A DNA stretch of 64,000 nt, taken from contig JAKAUP010000003.1 in the NCBI GenBank assembly GCA_021817565.1, positions 124,001-188,000 on the forward strand, read 5' to 3'. The notes under the pieces were generated by a model that saw only the letters and a program-made list of their open reading frames with translations, searched no databases and was not told the DNA's origin. A program made the position numbers and the translations under genes. Of this stretch, positions 56,220-64,000 are shown piece by piece (within the stretch, counting starts at the first letter, position 1; the number at the start of each line of letters is the position of its first letter). This stretch comes from Microcaldota archaeon. GTDB lineage: Archaea; Micrarchaeota; Micrarchaeia; Micrarchaeales; Micrarchaeaceae.

Positions 56220-56566
56220 CCCTTTTGTTCACCAAAAAAGTGTAGTGTACGGACTAACCATGATTTTATTTCTTCGTATGCCTTTTCCCCTTTTTCTTCA
56301 ATGTAATAAACAACGATTGTCCTATCTTCTACCTTAGTATCTTCAGATCGGATATAATGGTTATTTTTGAGCCATAGCAAGTTTGGCGCCAGCGAGCCGT
56401 CTTCCAGCCTTAACGTGTCTTTTATGTCTTGGTAAGACAAGCCGTCCTTGCCGTAATAGTCTAGCATAGCCAATGTGCTTATTCTTGCATAAAGCAATAA
56501 CCTTCTGTATTTCCTGTCTAAAGAGGATGGTAGACCGTTGTTGCCTTCAACTACAATAGCCGCCAT
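56216..56566 (-). CDS. Winged-helix regulator
   Basis: LSYQDIKDTLRLEDGSLAPNLLWLKNNHYIRSEDTKVEDRTIVVYYIEEKGEKAY; overlaps next gene start by 4 nt. Confidence 0.65.
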   Translation of the reverse strand: MAAIVVEGNNGLPSSLDRKYRRLLLYARISTLAMLDYYGKDGLSYQDIKDTLRLEDGSLAPNLLWLKNNHYIRSEDTKVEDRTIVVYYIEEKGEKAYEEIKSWLVRTLHFFGEQKG

Positions 56567-56693
56567 AGATATCTATCAAGTGGAAGATATTTATACCTTT
56601 ATGTTTAATTATAAATAAGTTACTTTAGAATTTATAGGTATAGTATTGTAGAAAAGTTTTATAATAGTAGGTTCATATTATCTCGGTGTTACA

Positions 56694-57014
56694 ATGAATC
56701 TTTATAGAAAAGGAAGAATTGCGGAAAGGAAGGTAATGGGATGGTTAAAGATGCGTGGTCACACAAACATTAGAAGGAGCGCAGGAAGCAGAGGGCCGGC
56801 GGACATCTATTCGGTTTCGCCAAGCGGCACAAAAACATACACTCAGGTTAAGTCTAGCAGTGCATTTCTTGATTCTAGTGGTCGTAAAAATCTGAGGCAT
56901 CTGGCCAAGGAAAGAAAGGGATTTGCACAGTACGTACATTACGAAAATGGGAAGGTAGATAAGGCGGTTCCACTCGGGAATTGGAATAGGAAAAGAACAA
57001 AAGCAATACGTTGA
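56694..57014 (+). CDS. Hjc-like PD-(D/E)XK endonuclease
   Basis: RKGRIAERKVMGWLKMRGHTNIRRSAGSRGPADIYSV...TYTQVKSSS. Confidence 0.65.
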   Translation: MNLYRKGRIAERKVMGWLKMRGHTNIRRSAGSRGPADIYSVSPSGTKTYTQVKSSSAFLDSSGRKNLRHLAKERKGFAQYVHYENGKVDKAVPLGNWNRKRTKAIR

Positions 57015-57015
57015 T

Positions 57016-57303
57016 TTGATGAGTAATGGAATAGGGGACGGACAAAATAAACCAAAACAAATCACAGGTTCGGTTTTCATCATAATAGGAATAGCGCTTT
57101 TTATCTTATCCTACATAACTTACCTTAACGGTTATCATAAAGCAGTTTCAAACGTTTCTAACTTCGGTTTCTTGTTCTCTGGCATATTTTGGTTCTTTGT
57201 GGAGGCAATAGTAGGGGCAGTGTTCTTTGCATTGGGTCTGATTTGGGTGTGGCCAAGGGGGGCTAAATGGCTGGCCGATAGAGGAAAAGGGTTTTATAAG
57301 TGA
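57016..57303 (+). CDS. Two-TM membrane protein
   Basis: Hydrophobic segments; immediately downstream of Hjc-like gene. Confidence 0.45.
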   Translation: MMSNGIGDGQNKPKQITGSVFIIIGIALFILSYITYLNGYHKAVSNVSNFGFLFSGIFWFFVEAIVGAVFFALGLIWVWPRGAKWLADRGKGFYK

Positions 57304-57307
57304 GGAT

Positions 57308-59188
57308 TTGGAAAAGAAGACAAAACTAGAAAAATTCAAATCAAAACGCAATAAGGTTAGTGATGAGCTTAAGATAAGTTTAGTTAGTTTAATTATAGCA
57401 TTATTTGCCATTTTGATTTTACCAAATGTTTCTCATGCTTCTGGAATAAGTACACCTTATGATGAACAATTAGGTATTACGTTTACTCAAGATTACACTT
57501 CATTAGCTTATAACGTAACTGCCGTAGCTCAAAGCTCAGGGAACGGATATGGACCTGCGTATCTATTAAATGGCTATTCTAATACTGGATATTGGTATCA
57601 AGTAGGGTTATCTTATAATTGGTTACCTAATCAGGGATGGGCTGTTAATTATGAGGTTTTTGATCCTAATGGGCGCTCAATATATCCTCAAAATGGAGGA
57701 GGCGGTACGCTAGAGTTTAATGGGCCTATAAATCAGGGTGACAAGGTGCTACTGAACTTGTACTTCTCTGGTGGAAGCGTTATAATGTTGGCTAAAGACC
57801 TAAACACGGGATCATCTGCAAGTACGTCCTATAGCGCAGAAGGTGGATCTACTTTTCTAGGGAATCCTTATGCTACTGAAACTGATGGTTATTTTACGGG
57901 ACTTATGACCGAATGGTATCATTCTAATTCGTATTATGGTAATGAACAGGGTGTGAACTACTCTGTTTTTGGGGGTGTAACAAATGGTGCCGGGTGGCTT
58001 TGGGCAGATGAATTTTATTGTGTAGACGTAAGTTGTTATCAAAAACAGAACATATTCTGGAACTCAACCGCTTCTCCAATATCATTTACCGGTCCGCTTT
58101 ATGAGTTTTATTCTAATGGGGCTACCGAATATGCCAATTCCCAGACATATATAACTGGTAGCTATCCGGCAAATAACATTACAACTACAACTATTTCAAG
58201 CAAGGTCACTCCAACAACAATAAACTATCTATATTCCAATAGTACCTCAATTATCAACATACAATATAACACTACCTTACCACAAATAGTAACATCCGGC
58301 CATATCATAAGCATTCCTGGAATAGACCAATCAAATAACTTTTACTTAACAGACCCTACGGATATAGACTTATCTGGAATAAGTAATTTTCTTAATGCAA
58401 CTTCATCTTCAATGAATAATATTGTATTATTGGATCTAAGCGGTGTAGGAAACAATATCACAATAGTAGACGGGAATATAAGTATAGATTTATCCGGGAT
58501 AAATAACATAGTAACTTTAAAAAATGCAAAAGCAAGGATATTGGCTGGTATTTCAGGAATAAATAACACGATTTATCTTATTAATAGCACATTAATTGGC
58601 GGTAATAACTTTGGCATAGATAATAAAATAATTTCTTATCAGAGAGGAACAGTTAATTTAAATAACAGTGCTTCAACTTTTATAACAACAACACAGAATT
58701 ATACTACAACCATACCTTATGTTATACAAAATGTGTCTTCCTCGATTACTGCCACCAAATCTACTCAGACAACTACGATTAGTTATAACAACGAACATGG
58801 CTCTGGATCACGTAATATTTTATCGAGCTTTTTCGATGCAATAATAAATTTCTTTGATAATTTATTTTCAAGTAATTCTAAAAATACCACCGCATATTCA
58901 ACTGTGGCTACTACTTCTACGAACCCAACAACATCCACTACAATTAACAAGCAGGCAAATTGTCAATCTGTAGTAAACGTGGGTACAGATGGCACTGAAA
59001 GCACCAGCGGTAGCTGTACCGGCTTCATCGTAAATATTGGCACAAATGGGGATTATACAAATTATGGAAATGCATGTCCTTCAATAGTCAATATAGGTAC
59101 AAATGGTGATTACTACAATAACGTCAGCGGATGCAATCCAACAGTGAACGTTGGAACAAATGGCGATTACCACAATGTTAATACATAA
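57308..59188 (+). CDS. Large secreted Asn/Thr/Ser-rich repeat protein
   Basis: TTG start; N-terminal signal/TM; DLSG(I/V)xNxI repeats and C-terminal VN(V/I)GTNGDYxN repeats. Confidence 0.75.
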   Translation: MEKKTKLEKFKSKRNKVSDELKISLVSLIIALFAILILPNVSHASGISTPYDEQLGITFTQDYTSLAYNVTAVAQSSGNGYGPAYLLNGYSNTGYWYQVGLSYNWLPNQGWAVNYEVFDPNGRSIYPQNGGGGTLEFNGPINQGDKVLLNLYFSGGSVIMLAKDLNTGSSASTSYSAEGGSTFLGNPYATETDGYFTGLMTEWYHSNSYYGNEQGVNYSVFGGVTNGAGWLWADEFYCVDVSCYQKQNIFWNSTASPISFTGPLYEFYSNGATEYANSQTYITGSYPANNITTTTISSKVTPTTINYLYSNSTSIINIQYNTTLPQIVTSGHIISIPGIDQSNNFYLTDPTDIDLSGISNFLNATSSSMNNIVLLDLSGVGNNITIVDGNISIDLSGINNIVTLKNAKARILAGISGINNTIYLINSTLIGGNNFGIDNKIISYQRGTVNLNNSASTFITTTQNYTTTIPYVIQNVSSSITATKSTQTTTISYNNEHGSGSRNILSSFFDAIINFFDNLFSSNSKNTTAYSTVATTSTNPTTSTTINKQANCQSVVNVGTDGTESTSGSCTGFIVNIGTNGDYTNYGNACPSIVNIGTNGDYYNNVSGCNPTVNVGTNGDYHNVNT

Positions 59189-59296
59189 ATGCTAGCAAAA
59201 AACGAAAAGGAGCAGTGAGAGTCTCATTTTGCCGCAATCCCATAAAAGTCGGGTTATAATGGATAGGTAATCATACCTTGGAATGAAATCAGTAAA

Positions 59297-59328
59297 CACC
59301 TCTTCTCTATGCTAAAACTATGTTAGAG
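59297..59328. repeat. Hairpin CTTCTCTA/TAGAGAAG
   Basis: 8-bp perfect stem, 14-nt loop (TGCTAAAACTATGT); coordinates approximate. Confidence 0.4.
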
Positions 59329-59348
59329 AAGGGAGACATTTCGATGAC

Positions 59349-59390
59349 TTATATATAACCCCAAATTGCATTTGCTGGGGTTATATATAA
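59349..59390. repeat. 15-bp perfect inverted repeat
   Basis: TTATATATAACCCCA-(12)-TGGGGTTATATATAA; right arm plus CTC recurs at 12282..12299. Confidence 0.7.
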
Positions 59391-59469
59391 CTCAAAGATT
59401 TTGAACACTTTTCTTTCAAATTTATGGAAAACCATAAATATCATTTAACCTTAATTATATTTAGATAAG

Positions 59470-59820
59470 ATGAGTATTTCAGAAGACGCTTTAATTGCTG
59501 TAATTGCTTTAGGATTCCTCGCAGGCATATTTGCACATATTCAAATTATTACAGGTATAAATCCAACGCCTGAAGGAGTTGCAGTATATGCTCTGAACAG
59601 TATTTGCCATATATTTAATGCGACAATACTTCATACAACTACCTATGGTCAAACCTACATAAAAAACTGCTACTCTAACGTCTTTTGGCTTGAGTTATTT
59701 ATTACTATTTTTAGTGTAATAATCACGCTAGCATATATATTGGCCACTGGTAATATTTTAGTTGGAACAATAGCTTATTTTGTTTCATTTATAATCGGAT
59801 TTTTGTTAATCTCTGTTTGA
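59470..59820 (+). CDS. Multi-pass membrane protein
   Basis: Three hydrophobic segments. Confidence 0.5.
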   Translation: MSISEDALIAVIALGFLAGIFAHIQIITGINPTPEGVAVYALNSICHIFNATILHTTTYGQTYIKNCYSNVFWLELFITIFSVIITLAYILATGNILVGTIAYFVSFIIGFLLISV

Positions 59821-60722
59821 TTCTTAGATGTCATACAATTGAAAATTAGTTTTCTAGAGATCCTTATGATTTTTAGTGTTAAATCGCTAATAGATGCAAA
59901 AGTTTCATTTTCCATACGTTGCATATTTAGCTCCGAGTCTATATCTACGGATCCGTGACCTATACTGTTACGAAGTTCATAATATTTATCTAATTCTTTC
60001 TTATTAAAAGAAACCCCATTATTTCTCAATGTGTTTTCTACACACCTTCTCCTAGTACCACCATTACACCATTTTGAGTTGATCTCATTATACGGAGTGC
60101 CTTTGTTTTGCTCCTTTAATTTATAATAACGCTTTGCAATTGTTTCAATAGATCTCCAAGCGGAGAAAAAAGACGCTTCTGCATTAAACCAGGATAGTAT
60201 TGCTTCCCCAGATAGTATTATTGCCTTATCTAATAGGGCATCGTTTTCGGATAGTTTGAGTGTTTGATTTGCAATGTCTGATGCATTATGTGCTCTAGAT
60301 ATTACTTCTTTATAAGAAATATTATCATCAAATAAAGGCAAAGCACCTGGAGAAAAATCTATAGTGTCTTTATGTTCTTGTTTATTATCAAACATGATCA
60401 TGGATATTGAAAGTTGGGCACTAGCAGCAAATAACATGTGACCAACAATACGCTTGCGCATATATACAAACCCTTTAAACCACCTATCTTTTAGGTCAAT
60501 ATACATGTTTTGCTTTAGCTTTACAATTTTTCTAGAATCTTCTACCGTTATCTTTCGTAAAGTTTCGTCTTCATTATTATTTTCTGGATATGCTATGTCA
60601 ATAAATTTATTAGGATTCAGGTGCGCAATTACATAGTAATCTGAATCAGGTAGCTGTTGTCTATTTTTATATTCTGGTTGATTGTACAGTTCGCTGAACA
60701 TAGAGTCGTCCAGATGGTTCAT
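59775..60722 (-). CDS. HEPN-domain protein (ApeA-like C-terminus)
   Basis: AEASFFSAWRSIETIAKRYY..KYYELRNSIGHGSVD; RX4H motif RNSIGH. Confidence 0.65.
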   Translation of the reverse strand: MNHLDDSMFSELYNQPEYKNRQQLPDSDYYVIAHLNPNKFIDIAYPENNNEDETLRKITVEDSRKIVKLKQNMYIDLKDRWFKGFVYMRKRIVGHMLFAASAQLSISMIMFDNKQEHKDTIDFSPGALPLFDDNISYKEVISRAHNASDIANQTLKLSENDALLDKAIILSGEAILSWFNAEASFFSAWRSIETIAKRYYKLKEQNKGTPYNEINSKWCNGGTRRRCVENTLRNNGVSFNKKELDKYYELRNSIGHGSVDIDSELNMQRMENETFASISDLTLKIIRISRKLIFNCMTSKNQTEINKNPIINETK

Positions 60723-60886
60723 AATCTCACCATTTTAATCATGACTTTTATGATTATTTCTCCTTTGAATCCAAATGCGATTAAAATTTACTTCTAATGC
60801 TCTTCAAACTCTCCCATTACTTTTTGATCGACGCCATGCAGTTTTAGTTTCTTTTTCGATTGTTTTCAGTTATAATACTACCTACC

Positions 60887-61521
60887 TTAAGTGTTATTAA
60901 AGTAACCTAAACACTGAATATCTGGATTAACTTCTTTAAATGTAAAAAGGTAATTTTTAGCAACCCAATATGGAGAGCTATGCGCTGTGTAATTCTGTGG
61001 GGCTGCTATTGTATATTTCCCACCAGCCATATGTACTGCTTGAATCAACAAACCTGGTTTTTCTGTTGTTAGCAACAATACCCTAGCATAACTGCCCGGA
61101 TATATAATAAAATTATTATTACTTATTTCAGCAAAATTTGGCCCTGTGTAACTTACATTAAATGGTATTGTTCCTGTTACCTGCGTCTTATTTGCAAATA
61201 TTTGCCCTTTTGAAACAATTTGAATATCTAAAATTAAGTGGAGCAGTACCATTATTTGTTATATATAATCCAACCCAATAATATGGAATGCCGTTATTTA
61301 GCGTACCGTTACCCCATCCTTGGGGCAATCTATGGTAATATATGGTTCTGGAAGAAAAGAGCCCGTGTTTACATAATTCTGGTAATACGGAGCAAAGAAA
61401 AGTGATAAAACTGCAACAAATAATATTCCTATTGAGATTGCGAATGTAAATTTAGGGAGATTCCTTGCCAGTCTATTGTGTCTTTTATTTCCTTTCCTAT
61501 TTGATTTTACTTTTTTGCCAT
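60887..61521 (-). pseudogene. Frameshifted single-TM exported protein
   Basis: Three reading-frame breaks join MAKKVKSNRKG..ISIGILFVAVLSLFF / QGWGNGTLNNGIPYYWVGLYITNNGTAPLNF / DIQIVSKGQIFANKTQV. Confidence 0.65.
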
Positions 61522-61528
61522 TTTAACA

Positions 61529-64000
61529 CTAAATTTTAATAGCGCTCAAGCTATTATATGTCTTCCTTTTAAGTCTTATCTTCTTTCCTTCCTTAATCTT
61601 TTTCTTTAGGTAATACAGGGTTGTCCTTCCTATTCCTAACCCCTTTGCTTCTTCATATGATATATCCTTAATTACTAATAAAATCTTATTTTCTGTTTCG
61701 TTACTATAGGCAACATAATTTTGTTCAACGACTCCTATTACCTCGCTTTCTTCTAGGTTGTTGGACTCCTTGCCTATGTGGATTATGCCGTCGATAGCGA
61801 TATGCTTCCTTTGAAGCTCTCCGATCTTACCGTCGTACTTGCCATCATCGTGGTCTATATATGCTACGAGAAACTCAGAAAGCGGCTTCCAGTAGAACTG
61901 CGTGTTTTCCGCATATTCTTTGCCTGTCTTATAGTCGACAAAAAGCTGGAAGGGCACAAGATCTAGATCCTTGGTGAATGGGACAACTGGTATTATGGTC
62001 TCGCCTGTTGACGGATCTATTTTGTTTCCCACACCCGCGATCACGAAGTTGAACGGCTTAAGCTTCCTGTCCTTGTTTATTTTATTGAAGCGCCTCAGCA
62101 CAAACGGCGAGGTCAGGGCGAGCCTGCCCATTACGAACTTGTGTCGATGCTTTTCTGCAAATGTCTCTCTTGTTAACAGACCGTAGTGAATTCCTAAGAT
62201 GTCACGCCATATTTGCCTTATTTCAGTTTCGCTTATACCCAGTATAGTGCCCAGTCCGTGCGAGGAGTGCTTAAGGATCTCGATATCATCTCCGTCTTTG
62301 CGGTACAGACAGTACCTCTTTGCAGATATGCCGTAGAACCAGACATCGTGCAACGGATTGCCTTTCCCATCTTTTTCCACCTTAAACATCTCTACCGGTG
62401 TGGTATATGGGTTCAGCAGTCTGAAAAACTCTTGAATATCCCCCACTATCTCCGGATTAACGAACAATGAGTCAGTATCGCAATATGCAAAATATCCATT
62501 CTTTTCATGCACATATGCCTCTACCATTGCGAGTATGAGTCTTGATCCAGATGTGAGCATGGTTGCAAGTATGGGATTAAATGCTCGGCCAAATTGTTCT
62601 TTCTTCTCTACTCTACATGTAAACGGACTAATTCCATAGATTTCTGCATCTGTCTTTTCGTTTTCTGTGTTTACCTCAACGAAAATACCATAAGAAGTGG
62701 CATTGGCAATTATTTTTGCTATAAAATCCTCTTTCTTCAGATCTTTGTTACCTGGGTCTTTCTTCAATTTCTGCTTTATCTCTAATCTATGTTCTATCAA
62801 ATAGCGGATAAAGTCCTCTTTTTCTGGGTTTATCGTCTTTCCAAACAGCGTTATCGGGCCGAGGTTGCTCTGCTTGCCTTTAGGAATGAACCTGTAGGCC
62901 TTTATAATCTTTGGTGTCTTCCCCGTAAGAAGTTTTGATGCTATGATATCGGGATATGTGTACCAGAGTGCCTTGCCCTTTGCGTAGTTCAGCCCTATGT
63001 TGTATGCTATCTTTCCGCTGTATCTTGCCCTAAGTGGCAAAATCTCGTTATCCAAATCCACTAGTGCAATTCCATTCAGCTTTTTCCATAAATCCTTGTT
63101 TGTAAGGGCGTTTAGGCTTATGTTATCCGAAAATTCAGGGAATTTGTTATCCTCTGTAACATCTATGTTATCAGCGATAACGTAATCCCATAATCCGAGT
63201 AACACGAATTGAGTTGGATACATGGATGTAAAGTCGATATATGATACTTTTACAGGTTTTTTGCGTATATGCACCTCTGTTCTCCCACCATAATAGGTTG
63301 TCATTATCCATCCAAGCATCTGTTTAGGGAACGCGGGATTGAGTTCTAAAAATGGTTTTATGCCCATCTCCTTGAAGTATTCCTTTCCAATGGAAGCTGG
63401 TGATAACAGCCTGTTCAATGGGGTGGATAGTTTATACTTTAAAAAATCTTTTTTTAATGCAAGAAAAAGGTCATAAGATGCAAAAACATCGTTTATGTTG
63501 TACTGCACATATTCTTGCGTTATCTTTCCATGCTCTTCAGTCCTCAGCTTCTTATGCTCAACATTGAAAAGTTTGCAAGCGCTTTCAAGCGAGTGATTCT
63601 CGTTGGTCAGGGCAAAGGATAACGTTCTTAGATCTACAAATACCCCCCTGTATCTGTTTATTCTCTTATAATTTTTGGAGTAAGGCGTAGAAAAGTTTAT
63701 CAGCGAACGCTTAGAATCGATATGTTTTATGATAATTCTAGGCATATACACGTTCTCAAAAAGTTTGAAAGAAAAGGCGTTGTTATCCCTTCTCGATATG
63801 CCGTAGTCTATGGCTATGCGCGATATGTCAAAAGGAAGGTTAAAACCTACACAGATCGCCCTTCTTTTATATACATAATCGATAAACAGCTCTAAAAACT
63901 GGCTTTTTGTTATCAGTTTTATGTGTTTTTTGTTAGCGTAATCTGATAATGTTTTGATATCGTTATTATCCAGATTGTTATCATAAAATAATCCAAACTC
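61529..64000 (-). CDS. Family B DNA polymerase with exonuclease domain (partial at 5' end)
   Basis: Exo II-like GFNLPFDISRIA (upstream of track start), motif A SYIDFTSMYPTQF, motif B KIIANATSYGIF, motif C YCDTDSLF. Frame open from 63751 to window end. Confidence 0.92.
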   Translation of the reverse strand, partial: EFGLFYDNNLDNNDIKTLSDYANKKHIKLITKSQFLELFIDYVYKRRAICVGFNLPFDISRIAIDYGISRRDNNAFSFKLFENVYMPRIIIKHIDSKRSLINFSTPYSKNYKRINRYRGVFVDLRTLSFALTNENHSLESACKLFNVEHKKLRTEEHGKITQEYVQYNINDVFASYDLFLALKKDFLKYKLSTPLNRLLSPASIGKEYFKEMGIKPFLELNPAFPKQMLGWIMTTYYGGRTEVHIRKKPVKVSYIDFTSMYPTQFVLLGLWDYVIADNIDVTEDNKFPEFSDNISLNALTNKDLWKKLNGIALVDLDNEILPLRARYSGKIAYNIGLNYAKGKALWYTYPDIIASKLLTGKTPKIIKAYRFIPKGKQSNLGPITLFGKTINPEKEDFIRYLIEHRLEIKQKLKKDPGNKDLKKEDFIAKIIANATSYGIFVEVNTENEKTDAEIYGISPFTCRVEKKEQFGRAFNPILATMLTSGSRLILAMVEAYVHEKNGYFAYCDTDSLFVNPEIVGDIQEFFRLLNPYTTPVEMFKVEKDGKGNPLHDVWFYGISAKRYCLYRKDGDDIEILKHSSHGLGTILGISETEIRQIWRDILGIHYGLLTRETFAEKHRHKFVMGRLALTSPFVLRRFNKINKDRKLKPFNFVIAGVGNKIDPSTGETIIPVVPFTKDLDLVPFQLFVDYKTGKEYAENTQFYWKPLSEFLVAYIDHDDGKYDGKIGELQRKHIAIDGIIHIGKESNNLEESEVIGVVEQNYVAYSNETENKILLVIKDISYEEAKGLGIGRTTLYYLKKKIKEGKKIRLKRKTYNSLSAIKI

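Noticed and set aside
1-64000. CRISPR array
   Set aside because: No set of regularly spaced direct repeats seen; only the two-copy and protein-repeat cases reported above.

Overview
This is an archaeal chromosome segment. It carries archaeal/eukaryotic-type ProRS, Nop5, S26e, L40e, translin, archease, an archaeosortase-like protein, a class-III-signal pilin-like protein, TATA-like promoters and BHB-type tRNA introns. Gene content suggests a DPANN/Micrarchaeota-like host, but that is inference only. About 0.7-36 kb and 43.7-54 kb are dense housekeeping genes: aminoacyl-tRNA synthetases (Asn, Pro, Gly, Trp), ScpA/ScpB, Ogg, HMG-CoA synthase, isocitrate dehydrogenase, IMPDH and cytochrome b. Two AT-rich accessory regions stand out. 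The first (~36.4-43.7 kb) lies just downstream of an intron-containing tRNA-Thr. It holds a Type IIG-like restriction-modification protein, a broken Cas4/RecB-like nuclease, a cluster of small membrane/micro-ORFs and a decayed MccF/S66 peptidase. The second (~54.5-64 kb) holds a four-gene overlapping cassette with a MazF/PemK-like toxin and a YwgA/Panacea-like protein, an Hjc-like endonuclease, a repeat-rich secreted protein, a HEPN (RX4H) protein, a frameshifted membrane protein and a family-B DNA polymerase running off the window end. Top leads are: (1) the wHTH / YwgA-like / MazF-like / small-ORF cassette; (2) a tRNA-Cys with a predicted 15-nt T-loop intron and minimal BHB; (3) a NUDIX-uracil-DNA-glycosylase fusion lacking most Fe-S cysteines; (4) the PolB-HEPN-resolvase element; (5) an asnC-asnA-like divergent pair with a perfect 17-nt operator-like palindrome. 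All calls are from reading the sequence; no searches were run.
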